Shown piece by piece: positions 34,338 to 42,199 of a stretch of 64,000 bases of DNA. The notes under the pieces are model-generated. The model had not been told where the DNA came from and did no database searches. It saw nothing but the letters and a program-made list of their open reading frames with translations. Numbering within the stretch: position 1 is the stretch's first letter; each line of letters opens with the position of its first letter. Source of the stretch: Thalassobacillus sp043497085 (GTDB lineage Bacteria; Bacillota; Bacilli; Bacillales; Halobacillaceae); NCBI GenBank assembly GCA_043497085.1, contig JBIEKI010000001.1. One strand, written 5' to 3'. The position numbers were made by a program, and so were the translations under genes.

Positions 34338-35198
34338 TTATCCTTTTAAATGAGGGGATAGGATATCCATCGACTCCTGCAGCTTCCTGGCATTGGCTGT
34401 GTATAGTCGCTTGGCAGCTTCTGAGTCGGTCGCTAATGCAAACAGCTCCAGGTCCGCCTGGCATTTTTTCATATTAGCGAGCATCAGCAGCTTATCCTGT
34501 GGTTTTGGCACTTCAATTTTATCGTCATACAAATCGATTGTAAGCTGGCCATAGGAATTGACTTGTCCGAGAAATACATTCTCAATAGTAACGTTCTGTT
34601 TCGCTAATTCCGTTTTCAACCACGCCCGGTTCTTTCCGGCAGAAGCCAGTTTTTCATCAAAAATCTCCCCATCCATGATGATCGTATGAGGTTCTTTTTC
34701 ATTAACGCTGGGTAAATCAAGGTCCTTCCTTGTAACCGGACGGTTATCTTTTTTCAACATCACACTTAATTTGCCATCTGCTTCTAAGATGGCATATTCT
34801 ACTTCATCTACCTGGAACACATCTTTCCCCCGTAACAACTGCAGCAGTTCGTCGGTGGTATACTTCTCTTTTTTTAAGTTATCCTCAAGAATTTTCCCGT
34901 CCTTGATCATTACTGTCCCTTTCCCTTCGACCACATCCCGTACCGTTTTACTATGAAGCGACAGCACTTCTACGAAAAAAGGGAGCACAGCAAAAATAGC
35001 TACACCAATGATGCCATGCCAGATATTATTCTCTAATCCCATCATGACCTCAGCAGCGATACTACCGATGGTGATTCCTGAAACATATTCAAAGAATGAA
35101 AGCTCGGATAACTGCTTTTTCCCTAACAGCTTTGTCGTCAAAAAAAGCACAAATAAAAATAACACACCCCTAAATACCACTTCCAGCCAACCTGGCAT
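34338..35198 (-). CDS. YetF-like DUF421 membrane protein with C-terminal DUF1657-like domain
   Basis: 286 residues. Three N-terminal membrane segments (about 7-23, 35-52, 60-80) and two DUF421 soluble repeats (about 85-235, VEGKGTVMIKDGKI, PHTIIMDGEIFDEKL) are followed by a C-terminal piece (about 238-286). That piece (KKCQADLELFALATDSEAAK) resembles the two free DUF1657 proteins of this cluster. DUF421 proteins with such a tail are part of spoVA2mob-type operons. It lies 19 bases after a DUF1657 gene. Confidence 0.88.
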   Translation of the reverse strand: MPGWLEVVFRGVLFLFVLFLTTKLLGKKQLSELSFFEYVSGITIGSIAAEVMMGLENNIWHGIIGVAIFAVLPFFVEVLSLHSKTVRDVVEGKGTVMIKDGKILEDNLKKEKYTTDELLQLLRGKDVFQVDEVEYAILEADGKLSVMLKKDNRPVTRKDLDLPSVNEKEPHTIIMDGEIFDEKLASAGKNRAWLKTELAKQNVTIENVFLGQVNSYGQLTIDLYDDKIEVPKPQDKLLMLANMKKCQADLELFALATDSEAAKRLYTANARKLQESMDILSPHLKG

Positions 35199-35216
35199 TC
35201 TGCATCACTCCTTGAA

Positions 35217-35423
35217 CTAAAACCCCTTATATTGCTCTTCTTCTCGCTCCACTTCTCCTATACGCTGCATCAAATCGTGTTTGATTTCTTCCATTGCCAG
35301 CATCTGTTCATGAAAAAGCTTTTGTTCATCTGCGGCGTTTGTATTAATCGCAAGAGCGGATAAACCAGCTTCGATACTTTTAATTGTGGCAAGGCATTGC
35401 TTAAGATCTGCACCAACTGTCAT
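35217..35423 (-). CDS. DUF1657 family protein (second copy)
   Basis: 68 residues, fully helical, soluble. MTVGADLKQCLATIKSIEAGLSALA and the acidic C-terminus EREEEQYKGF mirror the DUF1657 protein at 37802-38008. It sits between spoVAE and the DUF421 gene. Function unknown. Confidence 0.85.
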   Translation of the reverse strand: MTVGADLKQCLATIKSIEAGLSALAINTNAADEQKLFHEQMLAMEEIKHDLMQRIGEVEREEEQYKGF

Positions 35424-35435
35424 AATCGTTGCTCC

Positions 35436-35786
35436 TTATCCTTTTGGCTTGAATAGGATTGCTGCAAGTGTACCGAAAATGATGGCTGCCGAAATACCGG
35501 CACTGGTTACTTCAAACATTCCGGTCACTACCCCTACAAGTCCATGTTTTTCTGCTTCTTCCATCGCACCGTGTACGAGGGCGTTGCCGAAACTTGTGAT
35601 CGGTATTGTCGCACCAGCTCCTGCAAAATCAATCAAAGGTTCATACAAACCAAAACCATCTAAAATAGCCCCGGCAACAACCAAAGCACTTAAAGTATGA
35701 GCGGGAGTCAATTTAAAAACATCGAACATAATCTGCCCAATCACACAAATAAATCCGCCGACCATAAAAGCCCAGAAAAAAATCAT
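35436..35786 (-). CDS. spoVAE: Stage V sporulation protein AE (SpoVAEb type)
   Basis: 116 residues with three or four membrane segments and the SpoVAC/AE signature GFGLYEPLIDFAGAGATIPITSFGNALVHGA (about 54-83). It forms, with SpoVAC, the membrane channel for Ca-dipicolinate in spores. Its ATG overlaps the spoVAD stop (ATGA), indicating coupling. Confidence 0.95.
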   Translation of the reverse strand: MIFFWAFMVGGFICVIGQIMFDVFKLTPAHTLSALVVAGAILDGFGLYEPLIDFAGAGATIPITSFGNALVHGAMEEAEKHGLVGVVTGMFEVTSAGISAAIIFGTLAAILFKPKG

Positions 35787-36787
35787 TGTTCCCCACCCCC
35801 ATATTCAATCGAAACAGCATGGGCAATACAAGGAATCGTCTCATTCTGTTGAAATGTGAGCGGGGATAATAATGCTCCAGTTGCCACTACGAGCATGCGT
35901 TTCAATTCTCCTTTTTTCATCCGGTTCAATAAATGCCCGTATACAACCACAGCAGAACATCCGGCGCCGCTGGCACCTGCTAAGACAGGCTGGTCTTCCC
36001 GGTAAATCATAAGCCCACAATCCTGGAATTTTTCCTCCGGAATTTCTGTGCCATGCTTTTTTAATAAATCCATCGCTGTCTCTCTTCCTATGTGGCCAAG
36101 ATCCCCGGTTACAATCAAATCATAATAAGAGGCATCAATGTTTCGATCCCGTAAATGCGTTTCAATGGTATCTACAGCTGCCGGCGCCATTGCTCCCCCC
36201 ATATTCATAGGATCAGTTAAACCCATATCAACTACTTTACCGATTGTTGCCGATGTCACCACTGGTCCTTCTCCATCCGGCTTCAAAACCGACACCCCAG
36301 CACCTGTCACCGTCCATTGTGAGGTTGGCGGCTTTTGAGCGCCATACTCTGTTGGATAGCGGAACTGCTTTTCAACAGCAGCATTATGACTGGCTGATCC
36401 AGTCAGAATACAATTGGCTCCTCCATGATTGATGATGAAAGCACTGAGAGCAAGTCCTTCCATAGAGGTAGAACAAGCGCCAAACAAGCCAAGATATGCG
36501 GCACCGATTGTTTCAGCAGTAAAACTAGTCGGAGTTATCTGATTGATAAGATCGCCGCCAATGAAGAATTCTACCTGTTCCTTTGTGATTCCAGCTTTTT
36601 CTGTTGCACGCAGCGACGCTTGTTCAAACAGAACTTTATGTGCTTTTTCATAACTATCCTCATTCAACCACAGGTCGCCATGCAATAGATCAAAGTCATC
36701 TGCCAGATTTCCATTTGCTTCAAAGGGCCCGCCAACAGTACCGGTCGCTACGATCACCGGACGTTTTTCAAACTCCCAGGTACGCAT
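35783..36787 (-). CDS. spoVAD: Stage V sporulation protein AD
   Basis: 334 residues of the thiolase-like SpoVAD fold: VIVATGTVGGPFEANG near the start, GLFGACSTSMEGLALSA (about 124-140), and GASGAGCSAVVVYGHL (about 279-294). SpoVAD binds Ca-dipicolinate and is needed for its uptake. The ATG at 36787 overlaps the spoVAC TAA (TAATG), with GGGGGG upstream; the longer frame from a GTG is unlikely. Confidence 0.95.
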   Translation of the reverse strand: MRTWEFEKRPVIVATGTVGGPFEANGNLADDFDLLHGDLWLNEDSYEKAHKVLFEQASLRATEKAGITKEQVEFFIGGDLINQITPTSFTAETIGAAYLGLFGACSTSMEGLALSAFIINHGGANCILTGSASHNAAVEKQFRYPTEYGAQKPPTSQWTVTGAGVSVLKPDGEGPVVTSATIGKVVDMGLTDPMNMGGAMAPAAVDTIETHLRDRNIDASYYDLIVTGDLGHIGRETAMDLLKKHGTEIPEEKFQDCGLMIYREDQPVLAGASGAGCSAVVVYGHLLNRMKKGELKRMLVVATGALLSPLTFQQNETIPCIAHAVSIEYGGGEQ

Positions 36788-37266
36788 TACAAAGCCCCCC
36801 ACTGGATCAGCAGTGTTTTAATCAAGGCGATGATAAAAGCAGCGAATACCCCCGACATAATAACTGATCCTGCTAATTTGAACATGTTACCACCTACGCC
36901 TAGAATGAACCCTTCACTTCGGTGCTCAATGGCTGCTGATATGACAGCGTTTCCAAACCCAGTGACAGGAACGGCTGTACCAGCACCACCGAATTGGGCT
37001 AAACGATCATACACCCCAAAACCTGTCAGCAGCATAGCGATGAATACCATTACAGCTACCGTAGGGTTTCCCGCTGTCTGCTCCGTGAAATTAAAATTAT
37101 AGATAAAAAAAGTCTGGATAAACTGTCCAATCAAACAAATCAATCCCCCGACAAAAAAAGCCTTGATACAGTTCTTCACTACAGGCCTTTTCACTTCACG
37201 CTGTGCTTGGAATTTCTGATATTCTTGTTGAGCAGGAGTAAGATTTTTTTTCTTATTGTTGGACAT
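36787..37266 (-). CDS. spoVAC: Stage V sporulation protein AC
   Basis: 159 residues with four membrane segments. The same GFGVYDRLAQFGGAGTAVPVTGFGNAVISAA signature as spoVAE is at about 82-112. SpoVAC acts as the mechanosensitive DPA channel in spores. The basic N-terminus and the following LICLIGQFIQ helix are typical. Confidence 0.95.
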   Translation of the reverse strand: MSNNKKKNLTPAQQEYQKFQAQREVKRPVVKNCIKAFFVGGLICLIGQFIQTFFIYNFNFTEQTAGNPTVAVMVFIAMLLTGFGVYDRLAQFGGAGTAVPVTGFGNAVISAAIEHRSEGFILGVGGNMFKLAGSVIMSGVFAAFIIALIKTLLIQWGAL

Positions 37267-37279
37267 GTTGCCACCTACT

Positions 37280-37729
37280 TTAAGTTTTTTCTTTGGATAG
37301 CTTAATGAGCCTTTCTATCTCGTTCGACAATTTTTTCTTGTCGACTTTCCCTTCTGCCAGCCGCTTTTTCAGCTTCATCACTTCCAGATGGATTTTTTTA
37401 TCGAGGGAAATCGTGACATTATAATCGGAAAACTGCTCTTCTGCCTGTCTGGTCAGTTCTTTCTCGATCTTTTTCAATTGGAAACGTTCATTATGAGGAA
37501 CCTGGGCAGCGATCAACAATTTTTTCTCATCATTAACTGCCTGAACATCAGTCAGGTTGTTCTCATTTCGCAGTGCCTGATCTGCCTGATCAGAAATTTG
37601 CTGATTTAATTCGGCTTTATTAGATATCTGCAAAGGCAGTTCGTTATTTTCTCCTTGCCCACCATTGCCGCCAGCCTGACATCCGGTAATAAATATAGTA
37701 ATAAGTAATACGGCCAGTATATTTTTCAT
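37280..37729 (-). CDS. YhcN/YlaJ-type sporulation lipoprotein
   Basis: About 149 residues. A lipoprotein signal ends in the lipobox ITGC (Cys at about 17 from the ATG at 37729). The mature part resembles the YhcN/YlaJ family (ADQALRNENNLTDVQAVNDEKKLLIAAQ). It is the gene before spoVAC, as in spoVA2mob-type operons. Two other in-frame ATG/TTG starts up to 37747 are possible. Confidence 0.85.
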   Translation of the reverse strand: MKNILAVLLITIFITGCQAGGNGGQGENNELPLQISNKAELNQQISDQADQALRNENNLTDVQAVNDEKKLLIAAQVPHNERFQLKKIEKELTRQAEEQFSDYNVTISLDKKIHLEVMKLKKRLAEGKVDKKKLSNEIERLIKLSKEKT

Positions 37730-37759
37730 AGTCATTTCACCCCTCAAAAACGGCTGTTT

Positions 37760-37796
37760 GCAGAATAAGGTTAGCAGTCCGCTAACCTTATTCTGC
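37760..37796 (-). other. Strong intercistronic hairpin in the spoVA-type operon
   Basis: A perfect 16-bp stem (GCAGAATAAGGTTAGC and its complement, five-base loop) lies between the first DUF1657 gene and the lipoprotein gene. There is no T run directly after it, so it may attenuate or protect the mRNA rather than terminate. This would let the first small gene be made in excess. Confidence 0.65.
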
Positions 37797-37801
37797 TTCC
37801 A

Positions 37802-38008
37802 TTATTGTTGTTTGTATTGAGGTTCTTCTTGTTCAATTTCTTTTACACGGGGCTCGACACTGTCTATGATTGCCTGTGTTTGTTGAGCTGCCTGCTGATA
37901 CAGTTGTTTTGCCTGCTGATTCTCTGTTCCAAGCGCGAATGTTTCAAAATTCGCCTGCGCACTTTTCAAGCCGGCAACAGTTTGTTTCACATCGCTGATA
38001 ACTGTCAT
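37802..38008 (-). CDS. DUF1657 family protein (first gene of the spoVA-type cluster)
   Basis: 68 residues, helical, Gln-rich. VKQTVAGLKSAQANFETFAL and ENQQAKQLYQQAA define DUF1657. The same pattern recurs at 35217-35423 and in the tail of the DUF421 protein. AAGGAGAGAG precedes the ATG. No clear sigma-F/G promoter could be picked out upstream by eye. Confidence 0.85.
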   Translation of the reverse strand: MTVISDVKQTVAGLKSAQANFETFALGTENQQAKQLYQQAAQQTQAIIDSVEPRVKEIEQEEPQYKQQ

Positions 38009-38248
38009 TTTTCTCTCTCCTTACTTTTTTACAAAGGTTATTTTTTACATGAACGTATCAATTATGTTTACCTATTTTTGCTTATTTATGATGGGAGAGT
38101 AAAAAGAATGGCAGCAACTTATGCCCTAATAAATGCTGGAATTTCTGAGGGATAAATAAATGAAGACTTGTGTCGAAAGATAGGAAACCATACAATATAC
38201 ATTAGACATTTACACAATCCAGAAATACGACAAAGGGGAGAATGCACC

Positions 38249-38509
38249 ATGGAGACGATTCAAGTTAAACAAAATGGAGAAGCTTATTCGATTGAACCAG
38301 TCAAAGGAAAATCATTGCTAGCCACAGCGTTTGAACAACAAGTCCCTTTGGATTATAAATGCCAAAAAGGGAATTGTACGCGCTGCAAGGTCGAACTCCT
38401 CAATGGGCAAGAAAGTGTCAATAAACCTACTCCAAAGGAACATGAACAAATTGAATCAGAACTGGAACATGGTTATCGCCTCGCATGCCAAACCGTTCCG
38501 ATCAAATAA
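38249..38509 (+). CDS. 2Fe-2S ferredoxin
   Basis: 86 residues, plant/adrenodoxin-type fold. Cluster ligands are Cys38, Cys43, Cys46 (KCQKGNCTRCKV) and Cys80 (LACQ). The start at 38249 (METIQVKQ) follows GGGGAG; upstream in-frame ATGs have no ribosome site. It is monocistronic with a strong terminator, and its redox partner is not evident from the neighbours. Confidence 0.9.
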   Translation: METIQVKQNGEAYSIEPVKGKSLLATAFEQQVPLDYKCQKGNCTRCKVELLNGQESVNKPTPKEHEQIESELEHGYRLACQTVPIK

Positions 38510-38523
38510 GCCAAAATAAAAAA

Positions 38524-38566
38524 AGCTGCCGCACAGGTTGATTTTCCTGTGCGGCAGCCTTTTTGT
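38524..38566. terminator. Terminator between ferredoxin and SleB-like genes
   Basis: Stem GCTGCCGCACAGG / CCTGTGCGGCAGC with A and T runs on both flanks; serves both convergent genes. Confidence 0.92.
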
Positions 38567-38574
38567 TTAAAATT

Positions 38575-39156
38575 TTATCGTGCAAAAACGTGGTTTCCGA
38601 TAACGTTTGTTACTTCACGCTGATTCAAATATTCATTGCTTGCTTTATCCGGATTGAAGAAATACAGCGATCCATATCCAAGACCGTGATGAGCGATTGC
38701 TTCATTGACCGCTTGTTTAGATTCCTCACTGGCTGGTTCGTTAATTGTACCATTCAATACTGGTGAGAACTGATAGCCGTCATAGATGACATCGGTAATC
38801 GTATCAGGGAATTCATTACTATCGACCCGGTTCAATACCACGGCAGCGACAGCCACTTTTCCTCCGTAAGATTCACCTTTTGCTTCAGCTTCTACTAACC
38901 TGGCAAGTACATCTTTTTCTGCGTCAGTCACAGTGACAGGAATCGTCAACTGCTCACCTGGGTTTATATTGTTATTTTCTTTTCCATTCGCTTCTTTGAT
39001 ATCAACAACGGAAACTCCATATTTAGTTCCAATTTTATATAGAGACTCTCCTTCTTTGACGGTATGACCCTCGCCACTTGCGGCATTTGCAGGAATTGCT
39101 GCAGTCAAAGCCATAATGGCCGTCAGGGATGAAATAATCATTTTCTTGATCGTCAT
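38575..39156 (-). CDS. Secreted cell wall hydrolase, LysM + SleB/CwlJ domain
   Basis: About 193 residues: a signal peptide (about 1-26, ending ANA), one LysM repeat (about 31-73) and a hydrolase_2 (SleB/CwlJ) domain to the end. That domain has the characteristic RLVEAEAKGESYGGKVAVAAVVLNRV and the C-terminal NHVFAR. SleB-type enzymes are lytic transglycosylases of the spore cortex or vegetative wall; the LysM architecture resembles YkvT/SleB relatives. The ATG at 39156 follows AAGGAGG. Confidence 0.9.
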   Translation of the reverse strand: MTIKKMIISSLTAIMALTAAIPANAASGEGHTVKEGESLYKIGTKYGVSVVDIKEANGKENNNINPGEQLTIPVTVTDAEKDVLARLVEAEAKGESYGGKVAVAAVVLNRVDSNEFPDTITDVIYDGYQFSPVLNGTINEPASEESKQAVNEAIAHHGLGYGSLYFFNPDKASNEYLNQREVTNVIGNHVFAR

Positions 39157-39329
39157 ATCAAAACCTCCTTCAAAATTCATCCACTACAATCTAACACGCC
39201 TCTAGTAATCATTCATTATAAAATTATTGCCAATTTTACCATTCAGCTACTATCTCCCACTTTCAAACATAAATCGGACATGCTCACTCATATAATGAAC
39301 TATATTTGATTGTCAAAGGGGAGGATGAT

Positions 39330-40502
39330 TTGCCGCCAATAGCTGATCGTGTCACTAGTTTACCTCCATATTTGTTCTCTATCTTCCAACAAAAGAAAAA
39401 GGAGCTGGAAGCCAGAGGAGTTGATGTGATTGATTTAGGTATCGGTGCTCCAGACTTGCCGACCCCTTCTTTCATTATCAACAGGCTGGTTGCTGAGGTG
39501 CAGAAACCGGACAACCATATCTACTCCTCCTACAATGGGTGCAAAGAATTCCGGCAAGCCGTCGCAGATTTTTATAAAAACACCTATCATGTCGAGCTGG
39601 ACCCTGACACAGAGGTACTTGCATTAATTGGTTCAAAAGAAGGCATTGCCCATATGGCCATGACAGTATTGAATCCAGGGGACACAGCCCTTATTCCAGA
39701 CCCCGGCTACCCTGTTTATCGTTCTGCCGTCCATTTAGCAGGCGGGAAAACTGCTTATCTGCCTCTTAATGCTAATAATGGCTACCAGCCTGAATTCCAT
39801 AAGGTTCCAGCTGAAGTTTGGGATGCTGCCTCTGTCATGTTTTTGAACTACCCCAGCAACCCGACAGCAGCCACTGCTGATGTGTCGACATTTGACCAGG
39901 CGATCGATTTTGCCAGGAAACATAAACTGGCCTTACTACATGATGCGGCTTACAGCGCTGTGACCTTCGGTGGTTATCAGGCACCGAGTGTACTGCAAAG
40001 CCGCGGAGCCAAAGAGGTAGCAGTAGAATTCGGGTCCTTATCAAAAAGTTTTAATATGACAGGCTGGCGAATCGGCTATGTAGTCGGTAACAAAGAGTTA
40101 GTCAAGGCTCTATCCATTGTAAAAAGCAATACCGACACCAGTCAGTTCCTGCCGATTCAAAAAGCTGGAGCGACTGCACTGCGCAGTGATTTTTCCGCTG
40201 TAAAAGAGAATGTCGCTATTTATGAAGAACGAATGATAATTATGCTGGATGCGTTACGAAGTATTGGAATTGAGGTGTCCAAACCAAGAGGGACATTCTT
40301 TATTTGGGCACCAGTGCCAGAGGGCTTCACCTCTGCCAGCTTTGCAGAAAAGGTACTGGAAGAAGCAGGAGTCATCGTTACACCTGGAATCGCCTTCGGG
40401 CCTTCAGGAGATAATTATTTCCGAATTTCGTTATCTGTGGATACGAAACGGCTGCAGGAAGCAGCCGAGCGAATGAAAGTATGGAATTCCAAGGAGAGTT
40501 GA
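39330..40502 (+). CDS. PLP-dependent class I aminotransferase (predicted 2-aminoadipate aminotransferase)
   Basis: 390 residues from a TTG start that follows AAAGGGGAGG. Fold-type I motifs are visible: Asn177 (NYPSNPT), Asp205 and Tyr208 (LLHDAAYSA), the Schiff-base Lys239 (GSLSKSFNMTGWR) and the substrate-binding Arg near 371 (YFRISLS). Overall it looks like the LL-DAP/aspartate aminotransferase group. It is the first of four tightly spaced genes whose others fit lysine degradation, so conversion of 2-aminoadipate to 2-oxoadipate is inferred. Confidence 0.85.
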   Translation: MPPIADRVTSLPPYLFSIFQQKKKELEARGVDVIDLGIGAPDLPTPSFIINRLVAEVQKPDNHIYSSYNGCKEFRQAVADFYKNTYHVELDPDTEVLALIGSKEGIAHMAMTVLNPGDTALIPDPGYPVYRSAVHLAGGKTAYLPLNANNGYQPEFHKVPAEVWDAASVMFLNYPSNPTAATADVSTFDQAIDFARKHKLALLHDAAYSAVTFGGYQAPSVLQSRGAKEVAVEFGSLSKSFNMTGWRIGYVVGNKELVKALSIVKSNTDTSQFLPIQKAGATALRSDFSAVKENVAIYEERMIIMLDALRSIGIEVSKPRGTFFIWAPVPEGFTSASFAEKVLEEAGVIVTPGIAFGPSGDNYFRISLSVDTKRLQEAAERMKVWNSKES

Positions 40503-40505
40503 TTC

Positions 40506-42167
40506 ATGAAATCATCAAACCAATCAGCTTTGATGACTGGTGCCAAAGGGGTTGTCACCTGTTTAAAAATTGAAGGAATCACCAAGGTGTTTTGTGTACC
40601 TGGTGAAAGTTATCTGCCCGTGTTAGATGAGATTTATGAAGAGCCGAGCATGGATTTGATTTCCGCACGCCATGAAGGCGGCGCTTCCTTCATGGCGGAG
40701 GGATATGCCAAAGCCAGTGGCAAGCCAGGGGTCGTGATGGCGACACGTGGAGTCGGTGCAGCCAATTTATCTATAGGTGTGCATACTGCTTACCAGGATT
40801 CCACCCCCATGGTTGTGTTTTTAGGACAAGTAGACAGCAAATTCCTGGGAAGAGAAGGTTTTCAGGAAGTCGACCTTGTCCATTTCTTTCAGCCTATCAC
40901 CAAATGGGCTGTTGAAATTACTCATGTTGAGCGGGTACCTGAACTGATCCAGCGTGCTTTCCGAATTGCTCAAACGGGGAGGCCCGGCCCTGTGGTGGTG
41001 TCTCTCCCGGAAGATATGCTGCGAACAAAGCAAAACATGCAGTTCGGGCCTCCTGTCATAAAACCGGCACCAGCTCCTTCTCCGAAAGAAATCGATACCT
41101 TTATGGAAAGCTTTCAGCAGTCTAAAAAGCCGCTGATCATCGCAGGAGGAGGAGTAAAACATGCGGGAGCAGAAGAAAAACTGCTGGCATTTGCTGAAAA
41201 AAACCAGCTTCCTGTCTTATCTGCTTTTCGCAGACAGGATGTATTTCCCAATGACCACCCTTTGTATGTAGGTCATCTCGGTTTAGGGACAAACCCTAAA
41301 GTTCTGGATACGGTCAGACAAGCAGATGTCATCATGGCATTGGGAACGCGTCTATCTGAAGTGACGACACAGGATTATTCCATTATTTCACCTGCTCAGA
41401 CATTGATTCACATCGATATTACACCTTCTGTTCTAGGTAAATCATTTGCTCCTGATCTTGGTATTGTAGCTGACTTGAAGGAAGCTTTGGATACTTTATT
41501 ACAACAACAAAAAACGGATACAGGCTGGAGAGACTGGATACAGGAACGAAGACAGTGCTATGAAGCTGCTTCTCAAATGAAAATAGATCACAGCACCACG
41601 ATCACGAACAATCAGGTAATTTCCTGTATGCAGGAGCTATTGCCCGCGAATACGGTCATCACGAATGATGCCGGAAACTTCGCAGGCTGGCTCCACTCCT
41701 ACTATCAATTCAAGCACAAACAAACCTATGTCGGACCGACTTCCGGTGCAATGGGGTATGGCATGCCAGCAGCATTAGGTGTCAAGCTGGCTTGCCCCGA
41801 AAAAACGGTCGTTTCGTTATCAGGAGATGGCGGTTTCATGATGACGATACAGGAACTGGAAACGGCTGTACGTTATAACATCCCCATCATCAGTATTGTG
41901 TTCAACAACCGGATGTATGGCACAATTCGGATGCATCAGGAAATCCACTTTCCCCGGCGAGTATCTGGAACTGATTTAGGATCCGTGCAATTTGCCCAGA
42001 TAGCCAAAAGTATGGAAGCCGATGGTTTTTTTGTGAATAGTCTCGAAGATTTTAAATATGTCTTAAGTAAGACAGTTAAAAATGACCGCCCTACTGTCAT
42101 TGAAGTGCCGATGGATCAGAATCAAATTTCAGCTAAGCGGACAATCGAAGATTTACGAAAACACTAA
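40506..42167 (+). CDS. Thiamine diphosphate-dependent enzyme, acetolactate synthase-like (predicted 2-oxoadipate decarboxylase)
   Basis: 553 residues with the three ThDP-enzyme domains. Glu57 (SARHEGGASFMAEGYA) activates the cofactor. The middle domain (about 200-340) has GHLGLGTNPKVLDTVRQAD, and the Mg/ThDP motif starts at GDG 440-442 and ends at FNN. It starts three bases after the aminotransferase gene. Placement between aminotransferase and aldehyde dehydrogenase genes, with a second aldehyde dehydrogenase in the facing operon, suggests non-oxidative decarboxylation of 2-oxoadipate to glutarate semialdehyde. A carboligase role is the main alternative. Confidence 0.8.
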   Translation: MKSSNQSALMTGAKGVVTCLKIEGITKVFCVPGESYLPVLDEIYEEPSMDLISARHEGGASFMAEGYAKASGKPGVVMATRGVGAANLSIGVHTAYQDSTPMVVFLGQVDSKFLGREGFQEVDLVHFFQPITKWAVEITHVERVPELIQRAFRIAQTGRPGPVVVSLPEDMLRTKQNMQFGPPVIKPAPAPSPKEIDTFMESFQQSKKPLIIAGGGVKHAGAEEKLLAFAEKNQLPVLSAFRRQDVFPNDHPLYVGHLGLGTNPKVLDTVRQADVIMALGTRLSEVTTQDYSIISPAQTLIHIDITPSVLGKSFAPDLGIVADLKEALDTLLQQQKTDTGWRDWIQERRQCYEAASQMKIDHSTTITNNQVISCMQELLPANTVITNDAGNFAGWLHSYYQFKHKQTYVGPTSGAMGYGMPAALGVKLACPEKTVVSLSGDGGFMMTIQELETAVRYNIPIISIVFNNRMYGTIRMHQEIHFPRRVSGTDLGSVQFAQIAKSMEADGFFVNSLEDFKYVLSKTVKNDRPTVIEVPMDQNQISAKRTIEDLRKH

Positions 42168-42199
42168 ACCAGATAATTTTTATAGGGAGGGTGTCGATC

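Noticed and set aside
38010..38100. Sigma-F/G promoter before the spoVA-type cluster
   Set aside because: Expected by context, but no -35/-10 pair with correct spacing could be recognised by eye.
38109..38156. 15-codon frame upstream of the ferredoxin gene
   Set aside because: A plausible GGGAGAG site exists, but it is too short and isolated to claim as a gene or leader peptide.
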